NCBI RefSeq assembly: GCF_018320785.1
Contig: NC_054867.1
Coordinates: 21,765,855 to 21,829,854 of the forward strand
Direction: 5' to 3'
DNA: 64,000 nucleotides
DNA from: Cheilinus undulatus
Taxonomy: Eukaryota > Chordata > Actinopteri > Labriformes > Labridae
Position 1 is the first letter of the stretch. Each line of letters starts with the position of its first letter. The notes under the pieces are model-generated. The model did no database searches. It had not been told where the DNA came from and saw only the letters and a program-made list of their open reading frames with translations. Of the stretch, positions 22,301-33,658 are shown piece by piece. The position numbers and the translations under genes are program-made.

Positions 22301-24253
22301 ATTACACTTCAATATAGAACTTAAAGGTTTTAGTTGTGAAAGCCTGGGAAATGACTCACCTAAGCTCTCAGACAGCTGAGGGAACTCATAGATATGCTCA
22401 CAGGTATTTCGACTGTTTGGGATACAGAACCCAAAGTCAAAGTCAAAGCTCTTGAGCAGGTGATCACGGAAGTAATGCCTCTCAATCATACGGAAGTTGT
22501 TTAGAGGTCGGCTTCCAACTGTGAATTCCACCCTGATGGAATAACAGAGGGAGAAGAGAGGTTGAGATGTTGCAACAGTGCTGTGCATCTGTTCTTGTGT
22601 GATAATGAAGTTATTACAGTTGCACTCAGAGGCACACAGAGCTGTAGTTGTTTCCATTGTTTGAGCGTGTTTTCCTTAGGTGTGCGTTGGTGATGTGTGA
22701 GTCACTCACGTAGCTCCCACAGTTCTCAGGCGCAGGAAGGCCGGGGTGAACTGGTAGCGTACAAAACGGCCTGCACTGGTGTCTGCGTCTCTGTTTTCCT
22801 CATCATCATCTAAGACTCGAAAAGATTTGAATTAATTCACACTGTAGAGCTTTTGAAATAACCTGTAATAGCTGATTGTGAATATGACTTTTTTATTTGA
22901 AACTAGAAACAACAAGTTGTCAGCAGGGAGAATAACTTTGCATTGTTCAGAGGGATGACTCTTAAAACTCAACATTTTGTGTGCATACAATACCTGCATG
23001 TGGAGGCTTGGCAATCTCAAACAGGACAGTGCCGGTCTCCAGGTCTCTGATCTTAAAGCGTACAAAGTCAATGTTATAAATATTGTCCTCTGGTTTACAG
23101 AGGTACCCTGCAGAAATGACAGACAGGAGACAAGTATCATGAGACTGAAGTGATTGTCAAGCTGGTTGAGTTAATAATTACTGAATATGTAAACTGCCTG
23201 CATGGACACACAAAGACAAAATGCTCAACACAATCGTGACTTCATTACAGCGGACACATTTTTGCTGGTGCAGGTTTCCACGTATACATTTACATTTACC
23301 CTGACTATAAAATAGAGGAGGCTGTTGTTATCATTCTGCTGCTACTGAGTTAATTCAGAGTCCTAAAAGAAACTGGGGGTTGTAGATGACAAAAAAGTGT
23401 TTTCAAATAGGCTAATACGAATTTATAACTGGCATACTACTTGAGCAAATAAATGCTACAAACTTTATTTCTCCCATTGGAAGATGACGCTTAAATATTT
23501 TTTCCTTTCACCTTGTTTTATTTTACCAAAGGTCTTAAAAGTTTACAACAGCATTGGTACAATCTATCTAACTATCGTTATTTATTTCAAAATATAAATT
23601 ACAGTGTTGGCTTTATGTGTCTTGTGCTGTCATAGAAGTCTAACCTGATGTAATTTGCATCTGGTATTTCCTGACAGGTCTGATGTCAAGTGGCTCTGTA
23701 GAGCTCTATTACGTCTCACGCGCCTTTGAAACAATGGTTTTCCATTGGTGAAAATGGTCCAACGACGTCTTCCTCTATAATGTCGTATGTCGGCCTACAT
23801 ATGTCGGATAGTTAGGCTATATCCGTTACAAATAATGCCATAGCATAAGAGTAGTGCCTCCATTTTTAATGACGTAATTTGCTCTGTTTCAGTGTAATGG
23901 TTAAAAGCATTGTCTCTTGGTTGTAGGAACTATGTATTAGCCCACAATATTAATTGATACTTAATTTGTCAAGGCAGCCCATTTAGCATGAAAGGTCCAC
24001 ATATTCACAGGATACACAAACCTCGCGTTGCCACTCGCAGTCCTAGTACATCCTCCGGCGTAATGTGCCCACTCTGTGTCCGCAGGTCTTCCTCCGTGAC
24101 GGGCCTGCTGTCCACCTGACTCCTTCGGGACTTGAGCCTCTTCAGAACCCCTCCGCCGGGCTTGCGGTCCCGCGGAGGAGCCGCAGTACTGTGCCCGCCG
24201 CCGGAGACGTTTTCAGCAACAGGCGCGTCGCTGCGGGCTTTGGTTCCGCTCAT
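19217..24253 (-). CDS. unc119b: UNC119 homolog B, lipid-binding cargo chaperone (5 coding exons, 243 aa)
   Basis: UNC119 proteins are GDI-like immunoglobulin-fold chaperones. They hold the myristoylated N-terminus of ciliary and membrane cargo (for example transducin alpha, NPHP3, Src kinases) and release it on ARL3-GTP. Five minus-strand exons (24253-24022, 23107-22994, 22809-22710, 22532-22360, 19329-19217) join in phase to 732 nt. Residues 1-60 are a low-complexity basic leader with [12 protein letters not shown]. From about residue 64 the fold is recognisable: [83 protein letters not shown], and DYAYNGGQ at the C-terminus. [19 protein letters not shown] and YAYNGGQ match UNC119B better than UNC119A. 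Length (human paralogues about 240-251) and all GT-AG junctions indicate an intact gene. Confidence 0.95.
19723..20570. mobile_element. Tc1/mariner-type MITE in unc119b intron 4
   Basis: Left end cagtcatgtgcagaagtttt. The right end, inverted, reads cagtactgagcagaactttt; about 27-bp terminal repeats agree at most positions. Flanked by TA on both sides (19721-19722 and 20571-20572), the Tc1/mariner signature. No transposase is encoded. It hosts a second, hAT-like insertion. Confidence 0.75.
19990..20345. mobile_element. hAT-like MITE nested in the 19723 element
   Basis: Begins caagggttctcaaactttt and ends ttgagaaccactg (inverted: cagtggttctcaa), the widespread CAGnGGTTCTCAAA terminal repeat. 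The interior has the characteristic gtgatcccc/tcgtgacccc words. An 8-bp duplication is not evident (ctctaaat versus cccttact). Confidence 0.65.
21228..21490. repeat. Dispersed repeat (acctctgccaaggaggttatg family)
   Basis: Starts acctctgccaaggaggttat, has a GTTTGTTAG microsatellite stretch, then ctggacggatttggatgaaa and ggcagaggtctgcgctctcc. I recall this as a widespread repeat in fish and other animals, but cannot name its class with confidence. Confidence 0.65.
21500..21926. mobile_element. hAT family B copy
   Basis: The right end tttggcagcccta (inverted: tagggctgccaaa) and the internal gacagctcagagggcaagtc word recur in the 55490-55971 copy. ATTAATC/TTAATC words sit near the right end. 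The left boundary is approximate. Confidence 0.6.
22360..22532 (-). CDS. unc119b: unc119b coding exon 4
   Basis: 173 nt, acceptor ttccatcag, donor gtgagt. It encodes [20 protein letters not shown] onward through [18 protein letters not shown] and PQLSES, the most conserved part of the family. Confidence 0.96.
22710..22809 (-). CDS. unc119b: unc119b coding exon 3
   Basis: 100 nt, acceptor gtcttag, donor gtgagt. It encodes an acidic loop ([10 protein letters not shown]) and then [20 protein letters not shown]. Confidence 0.95.
22994..23107 (-). CDS. unc119b: unc119b coding exon 2
   Basis: 114 nt, acceptor tttctgcag, donor gtattg. Encodes residues 78-115, including [20 protein letters not shown] and [11 protein letters not shown], the first beta strands of the lipid pocket. 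Confidence 0.95.
24022..24253 (-). CDS. unc119b: unc119b coding exon 1
   Basis: 232 nt: 77 codons plus G. It encodes the variable leader (Gly/Ser/Arg-rich, [12 protein letters not shown] at 33-44) and the conserved [10 protein letters not shown]. The donor is GCGAG|gtttgt. GC-rich compared with the introns. The start is the first ATG upstream of the family-like MSG- leader. Confidence 0.93.
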
Positions 24254-24360
24254 CTTTCACTCTTTACGGGTCTTCCCCTGTCTTTGTGTCTTATTTTAAC
24301 GACTATCTCCCGCCTTCTTCGTCTTTGATTAATGAAAGAAGAGGAAGAAGATGGCGTCGT
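24254..24360 (-). promoter_or_regulatory. unc119b 5' UTR and promoter
   Basis: About 100 bp upstream of the start codon on the minus strand, moderately GC-rich near the ATG. No TATA box. The transcription start cannot be fixed from sequence. Confidence 0.4.
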
Positions 24361-26127
24361 AGATGTCGAATGTCGAGAGAACTGTCGGTGAACGGTCAAG
24401 CTCTTGTTTTTGTAAGCACATGCTGTACAGTTGCCATGACAACTCCTCCTTTGAGCCAGGGGAGACAGGGATGTGGTTCATCGAAATGTCCACCAGGGGG
24501 CGACATGCAACCCTTTTAAACTGTATGCTGATGCCACCACAAATTCTACTACGAGGCTACTATTGTGGCCTGCGTGTCATGTGCTGGTCCATGATCCATG
24601 AGACCAGAGGGCCCACACGAGCATGTTCTCGATCCTCTCCTTCAGCAGCCTGGGCTGGATTGTACTGAAGCCACTCCAGAAATTGAAGAACATGACCTTC
24701 AGTGATTTTTTTTTTTTACTTTACTTTTACTCTACTTAATTCAATATCACATTTTTCCTGTTTTTTTTTTCACCTGTTACACAATGTCTCAACTTTTTTG
24801 GAATTTTGGTTTGGCTTTAAATGACAGATCCTTTGATTCAATTTACATTGTAATTTATAAGATACTTCGTTTTGTTAAGAAGCCTGTCTAGAAGTCTTAG
24901 AAATTAAACTGTCGTCCTGTGTCCTTTTGAAATAGACACTGTTTGCTTTTCATTTAACTTATAACTTGTACTTGATTACAAGCAGGATTGAGTAAATTAT
25001 TTTATTAAATTACAATACATGTTACAAGGAGTTAATTCCAAGTTGTATGGTTGTAAGGCATAAGAAACAGTTAAAGCCAGACCATAAAACTTTTTACAGG
25101 GGTGAAAGAATCTAAGAAGTCTTCTTTCTCAGGCCTACAGGCTGTCTTAAATCAGTTGGCTCGTGTGTGAAGTTTCCTTCAACGCAAATTAACCCTGTAA
25201 GGACCCAGGTGTGATGCAAATGAAGTCTGACTGTGTGAAAGGTGATGGTCACTTCCTGCTGTTAAGAAGCTGCATGTAGCCTCAGCACTCCATGAAAGAG
25301 CGAGAGCTCAGCGCATCCGACTCCTTTCACTGTGTGTAAAGTGGCATTTCGCCTCAGTCAGAACCAGTTCATCCAGTCCGATGAAGCGACTACTTCGGTC
25401 AAGTCCAACGAAAAACACGGCGTTTCCGTTTGAGATTTTCAAAATAAAAGCGAAATATTGAGTTTTCTATATTTGACGTTTGTCTTTACAAAAGTTTTTG
25501 CATTAGTAGAGTAGCAAATAAATGATAAACCAAAATTATACAAGATGAAGGTGATGCATGGATTTTTCAAGTAATATTCTACGTATTTTCTTTAAATGCC
25601 TATGTTAACTTTCCATAACAAAAATGTCCTCCTCTAGATTTGCATTAAGGAAAGCAGCTGCAACTGGAGTACCTTCTTAGACACAGGTTTGATCTCAGGT
25701 CAGATTTCTCACAAGTCAATTCAAACTGTTTGCCAGGTTTTTTTCTTTTCTATTCTTCAATCTTTTTTCCTTGTGTCTTTTAGTTGTTCAGCAATGCAGA
25801 AAATAAAAATGAGGATGTGGAGAGGAGAGGCTACAGTGGCCTGAGAAATAGTTATGTGTGTGTGTCATGGCTGTGTCAGTCACCCAGATTGTGGTAATTA
25901 AAAATCTGTAAAACAAAACATAAAATAGTGCTTCCCAAAGATTTTTTTTTCTGCTGGGCGTCCCCACCCATCATCACACACATTAATAAACGAAGTGTTA
26001 AACCTAAAGAGCACAATATGATTCGTCATATTTTTATCTTTGCTTTAGCAGTCCTGATGTTTGAGTTAATCTACACTGAAAGCTTACAGAATGTACAACA
26101 CTTTAGGTGCCACAGGTCTCATTTTCA
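24361..26127. other. Intergenic DNA between unc119b and a LINE insertion
   Basis: AT-rich spacer with T-runs at 24704-24718 and 24762-24772. Open frames at 24286-24668 cross the unc119b promoter region and have no domain. No gene is supported. Confidence 0.45.
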
Positions 26128-26155
26128 GGAATCAATGCCATCCATCTTCTTCCGT

Positions 26156-26800
26156 TTATCCGAGATCAGGTCGCGGGGGCAGCAGCCTAAGCAGGGAGAC
26201 CCAGACTTCCCTCTCCCCAGCCACTTCATCCAGCTCTTCCCGGGGGATCCCAAGGTGTTCCCAGGCCAGCCGAGCGACATAATCTCTCCAGCATGTCCGG
26301 GGTCTCCTCCCAGTGGGACTTGCCTGGAACACCTCACCCGGGAGGCGTCCAGGAGGCATCCGGACCAGATGCCCGAGCCACCTCATCTGGCTCCTCTCAA
26401 CGCGGAGGAGCAGCGGCTCTACTCCGAGTCTCTCCCGAATGGCCGAGCTTCTCACCCTATCTCTAAGGGAGAGCCCAGACACCCTGCGAAGGAAACTCAT
26501 TTCAGCTGCCTGTATCCGTGATCTTGTTCTTTCAGTCACAACCCACAGCTCATGACCATAGGTGAGGGTGGGAACGTAGATCGACCGATAAATCGAGAGC
26601 TTTGCCTTTCGACTCAGCTCTTTCTTCACCATGACGGACTGGTGCAGAGACCGCATCACTGCAAACGCCGCGCCGATCTGCCTGTCGATCTCTCGCTCCA
26701 TTCTTCCCTCACTTGTGAACAAGACCCAGAGATACTTGAACTCCTCCACTTGGGGCAGGGTCTCATTCCTAACCCGGAGAGGGCATTCCATCCTTTTGCT
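26156..26800 (-). pseudogene. LINE ORF2-like C-terminal fragment
   Basis: Open from RMECPLRV, NETLPQVEEFKYLW, through a thumb-like region (RSIYVPTLTYGHELWV, RRVSGLSLRDRVRSSAIRER) to LLRLLPPRPDLG. It is truncated 5' of this point. It is the end of a reverse-transcriptase polyprotein, not a host gene; the clade is unresolved. Confidence 0.85.
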
Positions 26801-27137
26801 CGTTTCCGGTGCAGGTTGGACTCCGCCAGGGCTGCCCTTTATCACTGGTTCTGTTCATAACTTTCATGGACAGAATTTCTAGGCGCAGCCAGGGCATTGA
26901 GGGCGTCCGGTTTGGTGGCCTCAGGATTGGGTCCCTGCTTTTTGCCGATGATGTGGTTTTGTTGGCTTCATCAGGCCATGACTTTCAGCTCTCACTCGAA
27001 CGGTTCGCAACTGAGTGTGAAGCAGCTGGGATGAGAATCAGCACCTCCAAATCTGAGGTCATGGTCCTCAGTCGGAAAAGGGTGGAATGCCCTCTCCGGG
27101 TTGGGAATGAGACCCTGCCCCAAGTGGAGGAGTTCAA
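26801..27137 (+). pseudogene. LINE reverse-transcriptase fragment (inverted 5' piece)
   Basis: Plus-strand frame from VQVGLRQGCPLSLVLF via SLLFADDVVLLASS (the catalytic Asp pair in FADD) to KRVECPLRVGNETLPQVEEF. Its last 20 residues repeat the beginning of the minus-strand piece. Confidence 0.85.
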
Positions 27138-27240
27138 GTGTCGGAATCAATGCCATAAAGAAATATTAATAAAGTCCTGTAATTTGATTCCATAATTAAG
27201 AAATGAAGCTTCTTACCACACCATTTTTAATAATGCAAAG

Positions 27241-27790
27241 TCCATCCATCCGTTTTCTTCTCGGGCCAGGGTGCGGTGGCTACAGGGAGAGGGAGCAATC
27301 CAGAGAGCCATGGTCGTGAACTTGGAGATGCTGGCCCTTATCTTGACCGCTTTCCACTCAGCTACAAACTGCCCCAGAGCCTACTGGGGGTCCCCAGCGG
27401 ATGAAGCCAACAGAGCCACATCATCTGCAAAAAGCAGATGCGCATAGCTATCCTATCCATAAAAAACACCAACAGAATTGGAGAAAAGGGGCTGTCCTGG
27501 TGGAGGCCAACACGCACCAGGAAAATTTACAATTTTGTGCTTAGGATGCGAACACAGCTTTCACTTTGGTTATACAGGGACTTGATGGCCTGGTCCACTG
27601 CAGGGATGGAATCTGACTTGTTCCTCCTGTACCTGAAGTTCAACAGTAGGCCGGAGTATCCTTTTCTCAGGAGGCTGAGTAGTGTGATACCCTGATTACT
27701 GGAGCACACCCTCTGATCCCCCTTTTAAAAACGAGAACCACCACCCTGATCTACCACTTCACAGGACGTCCCAGACTTCTATGCAACATT
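27241..27790 (-). pseudogene. Second degenerate LINE reverse-transcriptase fragment
   Basis: The minus strand reads VGLHQDSPFSPILLVFFMDR and then LLFADDVALLASSAG (FADD catalytic motif) with frameshifts. It then jumps to a 3' tail (ggatggatgg at 27252-27241). Upstream (higher coordinates) lies a degenerate palm region. Non-functional. Confidence 0.75.
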
Positions 27791-28150
27791 GATGAGGCTT
27801 GCCAGTAATACCCATATTTCAAGTCATTACATAAGATGAACGAACAATTGCATTAAGAAGGACTCTCAGGCACTTATCAGGTCTTTATTCTCCTCAAGTC
27901 AGCTCTTATTTGATTAAGTAAAATGAAAAATAAACAATAAAATAAAACAAAAATACAAATAACAACCACAAATTGTGCTGCCTTTATTCATTGTTCGTTT
28001 GTTGGCACTTCTACACAATGATCTCTTCTGAAACTGTTTTGTTACAACGAAATTTTTTTTGGCTTTTGGCTGGAGCATGACGTTTTCTGATGAACAATTC
28101 TTTTTTTTTCTTTTTTTTTTAAAAAATGAACATTCTTTTACTTTTATTCT
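27791..28150. other. Spacer upstream of KIAA1671 promoter
   Basis: AT-rich, with T/A homopolymer runs at 28100-28125. No feature recognised. Confidence 0.5.
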
Positions 28151-28458
28151 GAAGCAGACCTACGTCACTTCCGTTACGGTCTGTTCTTTCCGTTAGTAGC
28201 TTGATGGGGCTTTAGCGTGGCTCATCCCGAGGCGGGCTGGCAGAGGGAGGAGGGAGTGTCTGCTGGGTGTAGCAGCGGCAGCAGCAGCAGCAGCAGTCTG
28301 ACGTCTTATTAGTGTGAATGACTTGGAGAAAAAACACTGACAACAGCTAAGTAGGCGAGACGGTCGAGGAAAACTGAGGAACAATTTTCCTTTGTGACTT
28401 GTTCCCGCTTCCTTTTTGTCCTCCTTCCTCCACCTGTATGACTTCTTGAAGACGAAAG
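28151..28458 (+). promoter_or_regulatory. kiaa1671: KIAA1671-family gene promoter and noncoding exon 1
   Basis: A GC-richer island. A CRE-like TACGTCAC and an ETS-like CTTCCG lie side by side at 28161-28173, and TGACGTCT is at 28299. The exon ends GACGAAAG|gtaaaa at 28458 and would splice to the acceptor at 32701. It carries a CAG run (about 28270-28294) and two short upstream ORFs (28318-28350, and ATG-ACT-TCT-TGA near 28438). The start of the exon is estimated at about 28190-28230. Confidence 0.6.
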
Positions 28459-31017
28459 GTAAAATACAACTTTTAAACGTTACTGCTAACGAAATGTAAA
28501 CATTTCCCTAGTTGTAAAAGTTCATAAAGCTGATGTTTAGAGCAGGTGCACCATTTTTGTGAGCTTTTAAAACTCAGTTAGCCAACAAAAGTAACGTCAT
28601 GAACATGGGTATCGTTATCTTTCCTAAAGAGCCTTTAAAGTAATGGGCAAAGTAGCTAGTATTTAACGTAAAGTTACTTTAATTTGGCTCCCTTTCCTTT
28701 GTCCAGCTGCAGTGGTCACACTGCTGGTTCAATGACTGTGAGTTCAGTGCTTTCGTGTTTATGAGTAACTTATTAACAATACATAAAGAAACACGTCTGC
28801 TCATTTAAAGGCAATTTAATATATGCTACTAGTTATGAAATCGCGATAATTGAGCTGCAAGAAACTAGATTGATCCAAACTAGCTGCTCACAGCATCAGT
28901 CAAAGAAGTAAATGATTAATGCTGGGGACATCAAACTGAAATGTACTCCGTGTAAGTTAAAGTTAGCCTTGGGTGGCTAACAGGCATTGAAAGGTAAACA
29001 AAGATAAAGAGACAAAAATCCCAGAAGCTAAGTGATTTTTGCACTGTAAATGTGGCCTAAGGAAGCACCAGAAATCATCTTTCAGCTGCAGCTTTATCTG
29101 CCAGACAGTGTTTGTTTGTCTCAGGAATGCAACGTTAGGAAAAGTTAAGCACATTTTTTTAACCTCAGTGGGTGGTGCATACAGTTTTTGGAGTTCACTC
29201 TGATCCCATTACACAATATCAAGCAAACCAAGAGGTGCTGTTATGTTGCAGCAATGCAGTTTGAAGATTATTACAAAACATGTCACATGTATAAAATACC
29301 AAAGTGCATACACTCAAACCAGTTGTACATTGATACTGTAAGAGTGACACAGTGAACATTTTGCTGACTGATATTGCTATTAAAGTGTACGGGGCGTGGA
29401 GTTACCGGTTTGTGTTAAAGTCTTACTGGTCAAACCAGATGAAATGCTGCGTACATTTCCTCTGGTATCTGCTGTAACACATTTGGAAACCTTACTGTTA
29501 TCTTTTTTCACACCTGTGTAAATGTGGACTTTTGTCTGTGAAGGTTATTCGCTTTCATCAAAATATTCACGGGACTGTTCTTAAATGTCAGCAGGTTTTA
29601 CCTTTCAGTGGTTTGCCTTTCAATTGACCGATCTGGTTTGATTGTGCTTTTACTGCACACCTTATTGTTGATGTGTGTGATGACTCATCAGGCCTTTTCC
29701 AGTCTCTGACAACATGTCTCCCAACTGCCTGCTTCATTCCTTTTTAAAGTGATTTTTAATTTTAAGTTTGATTTAATAAAAAAGACATGAACACAAGACA
29801 GCTGACATTATTGCCACGCATGAGTTAGAATATCACATCTGGTATGGTATCATTGGGGAAACTCTTCAGGTTTTAACTTCACCTTTAAAAACTTTCCCTG
29901 TAAAGATCATTTGATCAGATCGATGTGATAATTAACTTTTTATAGCTCCACGGGAGAGGCAGATTTCAGTTAAGAGATAGTCCTCTCAGTATAAACAATC
30001 GTTCAAAGGTCAAAGGTACGGATATAATGATTTAAGAATAGAGTAGAGGCTAGTCCATTGTGTGTGGAACAACAGAGTCTAAATCTTACTCTCATAACTA
30101 ACAGACAATGTAGAATGGGACAGAATATTGATACAGGATTAACTCTTCATTACCACTTGTTTTAACATTATCCAATCACTGGTGCAAAATATCAATCTTG
30201 TGATGTAAACAGTAACAACCTCCCTTAACAGATACCCCTGACAGATTAACTCACTGAATCACTGACTCCTCATGGTAAATCCTGTGCTTTTTACTTTTTT
30301 GGTGGCATTTTGTATTTTTCAGTTAATTTGATATTGTGATGTATAATTAAATGACTGTCCAACAATAAAGAAATTATGCCACAAATGTTGTATCATGATG
30401 TTATCCTTATCTGGCCTCATGACTCGCATCATATCTTTTGTTACCCCTTGAAACCCATCACTAATGAAGCAACTAACTAACATTGGTTTTAGTCTCCCAT
30501 TCCTTATTGTATTGTATCCATTGCATTAGAGAAGGGTGATATAGCTTAGAATTAATAACACAACATTTTTAGGCTATATTGAAATACATGATACATCAAG
30601 ATATTTAGAAATCTTGTCTAAATGACTGTATATTTAATTCAACCCTTTGATGCATGAATTGACACCAGTATAGTGATTAAAGCAGACGCTGCTAGATCAT
30701 CTAAACAATCTTTTATTGTGAATGGAAAGTTATAAAATGTTTTCCCCAAGGAGCTCTCCTGTGTAATCATCAGGAAAAAAGCTTGCTTGGAGGCACAAAA
30801 CCTTTTAACCCCCAGCTGTGGATGTAATGTGGGGTTAGGCTGAGATAATACTCCACATTTGTGGGTCTCTTAATGTTAGTTTCTGGACCATATTTTCTCT
30901 TACTGACCTGTAAAATTCTGGCAGGGATTTTTCTGCAAAAATGTGCACCCAGGCAAATCATACTTTGGGCCGAGTGTCTTTATGAGATTTTTACATTGTG
31001 TTTTTTTTTTTTTTTTT

Positions 31018-31640
31018 TAAAGAAAACACCCACACAGTCCAACTTGCAAACAAACAAACAAAAAAAGGGGGGTATTTATTTGCAACGTTTCAGTACTACT
31101 GACTTTCATCAGGCAAAAAGTTTGTTCAAAGGGGCAGGACATCTTAATAAAAAATAGGAGGTGGTGCCACACTTGCAGCCACCTTCTCATCATGATGTCA
31201 AAGCTCAATTGACAAAACAAGAAATAAAACAAACATCCGCTTGTTGATTGAGAGGGTAAATGTGATTAAAGGCTAAGTGTATCATTAATTATATTAAATA
31301 AGGGGATTAAAATAGCCGAAAGAGAATACATGTACACTATAAAACAGGAAAAACTCTTCTGAAGCAACAGGGGCTGGGTTTTCAATACTAGTTTATAGTT
31401 CTAGTTAATTGTCCTACTCATGAAAATAGCTCCACAAAGAACCCCCCAAAAGAGAACATCCTAAAAAAATAACAATAATGTGGATTTGTTTGTTTGTCTG
31501 TTTTTTGTTGTTGTTTTTTTTTTTGCAAGTTGGACAGTGTGCGGATGTTTTCTTTGAACTGCTTGCTGGATGCCTTGCCCTCTGACGCACCTGTCCTGAG
31601 AAATAGATGTGCGTAGCAACCTTTCCATTGCAAAATCATG
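31018..31640. repeat. Dispersed repeat with inverted arms (copy 1)
   Basis: The left arm (cagtccaacttgcaaac ... ggtatttatttgcaacgttt) and right arm (ttgcaagttggacagtgtgc ... tctgacgcacctgtcctgag) are inverted relative to each other. Both match parts of the 43786-44030 copy. The family is a likely mobile element of unknown class. Confidence 0.55.
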
Positions 31641-31799
31641 GCTTTTCAACAACTTACTGGGGCCATGTCTTTGGTAATGCAATGACTGTAATGGCGTATT
31701 CTTGTGGCATCTTTTATAGATTACGTGTTTTGTTTGTCATCTTCCTTTTGGGAATCTGAACCAATACCAGATGATGGATCTGCTGTTTCTCTTTTAAAC

Positions 31800-32170
31800 A
31801 AAATCATCTGTCTCCGTCCTTATTGTATTTTATCCCATTGCACTGTATCGTTTCATGCTAATTCTTATTGTATAGTATCTAATCGTATTGTATTGTGTCG
31901 CATTATATTGTGTTATACTGTGATTCCCATCCCTGATTAGGCAATTTACAAACATTTATTTTAATTCCCAGTCCCTTATTGTATTGTATCCTATCATAAT
32001 ATCATATCACCGTGTATCACATTCCATCTTATGATATCACATTGTATTGTATCGTATCAATTTGTATCACATCACATCCCATCCCATCACATCACATCAC
32101 GTTGCATTACATCGTGTCATATGGCATTGTATCTTACTGCTTTATATTTTACCGTATCATATTGCATCAT
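31800..32170. repeat. Degenerate pentanucleotide satellite (TATTG/TATCG/CATCA)
   Basis: Runs of tattgtattgtatcgtatca and catcacatcccatcccatca. A small outlier of the same words lies at 30500-30530. The frames here read as His/Ser/Tyr repeats and are not genes. Confidence 0.75.
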
Positions 32171-32711
32171 AAGTTACTATGTGGTTCTCGTGCCTACAGA
32201 ACAACTTATTTACTATTTTTTCCCTATTTGATTCCTTCTGTCTATTAATTAGATTTATTTAAAGTATTTTTGGGCATTGATAAAGGGAGCCCTGATGACC
32301 CCCACATTGATGGAAAAAAAACATCCAGTTTTGATACTTTTAACTTTGGATTTTGGCCAGACTGGGCGGTGTCAGATTCTTTTATTGATATTTTGTTTGT
32401 ATGTCAATAAGATTGATCATATGAACTGCAAGGACAAAGAATCAGAGAAAGAAAATGGAGATATCCTTGCAGTAGGAAATATCTAAGATTTTGAATTTCT
32501 GGTGCTGTTCAGTTTGATTGATTAGCTTGTTTTTGCCGCCTGTTTTTGCCCTAGCTTTCAAAAATCTTGACCAACCAGACTTTTCCAGTCGTCTTTAAAT
32601 CTATGTAACTACAAAAATCAACTGACTGTGCTATTTATTTTTCTCCAATGTAAATATGTAGTTCAGCATATGTTACTGCCCACTCTCCTCTTCTCTTTCA
32701 GTGGCTCAGTC

Positions 32712-33658
32712 ATGGAGAGCTCCATTGAGGCTTCCTCCACTGCTGCGATCTCAAAACCAAAGCCAGGTCTGGCCCCTAAACCTCGGCTTGCTCCAAAGCC
32801 CTTCTCTCTGCAGAAGAACTCCAGCATTCGCTCCATCAACGCCCCAAAGACGGTCAGTACAACCTCTAAGCCAGCAACCCAGAAGACCACACCTGCTAAG
32901 CAACCCCCCTCCTCTGAATCCAAACCCAGCTCTGTGAGTGCGCTTAACACCAAAAACAAGCCAAATACAACAACAGACCACGAAGCTACTCCATACAAAG
33001 ATACCATTGACTCTGGTGTAGGAAAATCAGAGCCTGCATCAAAAGCCACTCCACCCAAAGAAGCACCCAAGTCTGAGCCATCTCAGAAGGATGATGTCAT
33101 CGAAACAAATCACAAAACGCCTGCTGACATTGTGCCTGAATCTGAACAGAAAGAGGGGAAAAAGAAAGAAGATGAATCTCAGGCTTCTGTCATCAAGAAG
33201 CTTGACAAATCAGATGGTGACATTTCATCTGCAATTGATCAAAAATATCGATTTGGCAGCACCAGGAAGCGGCTGCCAGCAGAGCTCACCTCGATGTTTG
33301 AGTCAGGTGGCCCTTGTCTGCCCCCTCAGCCGACTGTAACCGTCAGTACAGCCAAGAATGATGCAAACAGGCCGGAGTCAGCTCCAGCTCGAGCTACATC
33401 ACCAGCACAGACAACATCAGAGCCATCAAACAATGAGGGTGGACTGAGTGAGGACTACAGTGGAGGAGGCAGTATAAAGCGCAGAATCAGTCAGCTGTTC
33501 GACTCTTCTTCGAGGCCAGAGGTCACAACAAAAAGAGAGGAGCCAGAAATTGTAAACTCTACAGGAGGAGTGAAGCAGAGGATTAAAAACTGGGTCACTG
33601 AGACAAACTCTGAGGCTGATAAGAAGCCTCAGGTTTTACACCGAGGACGCTCTAAGAG
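32712..33658 (+). CDS. kiaa1671: KIAA1671-family coding exon 1
   Basis: The acceptor ctctttcag is at 32701. The ATG at 32712 lies 10 nt into the exon (cagtcATGG, good Kozak G at +4). The frame stays open upstream of the acceptor, but that part is intron. 315 codons plus AG; donor AAGAG|gtgagt. Basic, Pro/Ser/Lys-rich, no membrane segment. It carries possible basophilic kinase sites (KRRIS). Confidence 0.9.

Larger units (their letters stand above)
26128..27156 (-). mobile_element. 5'-inverted LINE (non-LTR retrotransposon) insertion with 14-bp target duplication
   Basis: A 14-bp direct repeat ggaatcaatgccat brackets the insertion (26128-26141 and 27143-27156). On the minus strand, 26800 down to 26142 is the 3' part of a fish LINE ORF (segments such as MRWLGHLVRMPPGRLPGEVF, CWRDYVARLAWEHLGIPREE) and ends with its ggaagaagatgg tail. 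On the plus strand, 26801-27142 is the adjacent upstream part, with the reverse-transcriptase motif LLFADDVVLLAS preceded by VGLRQGCPLSLVLF. The two pieces point at each other and share about 66 bp. This is the classic product of twin priming. Confidence 0.85.
28459..32701 (+). other. KIAA1671-family intron 1
   Basis: GT at 28459, AG at 32700-32701. Contains a dispersed repeat pair (31018-31640), a degenerate TATTG/TATCG satellite (31800-32170) and otherwise unremarkable AT-rich DNA. Open frames at 30770-32486 lack domains. Confidence 0.6.

Noticed and set aside
25928-26521. 197-residue plus-strand frame
   Set aside because: It is the antisense of the LINE 3' fragment; the minus strand carries recognisable LINE protein sequence.
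31080-31125. Hammerhead-ribozyme-like minus-strand words (CTGATGA ... GAAAC)
   Set aside because: The core words are present, but the intervening stem does not pair in the canonical register, no cleavage-site stem is evident, and the second repeat copy at 43786 lacks CTGATGA.
30861-31232. Frames on both strands in KIAA1671 intron 1
   Set aside because: They span poly(T) and a dispersed repeat; no coding signature.
32012-32248. Tyr/His/Ser-rich frames
   Set aside because: Translation of a degenerate pentanucleotide satellite.
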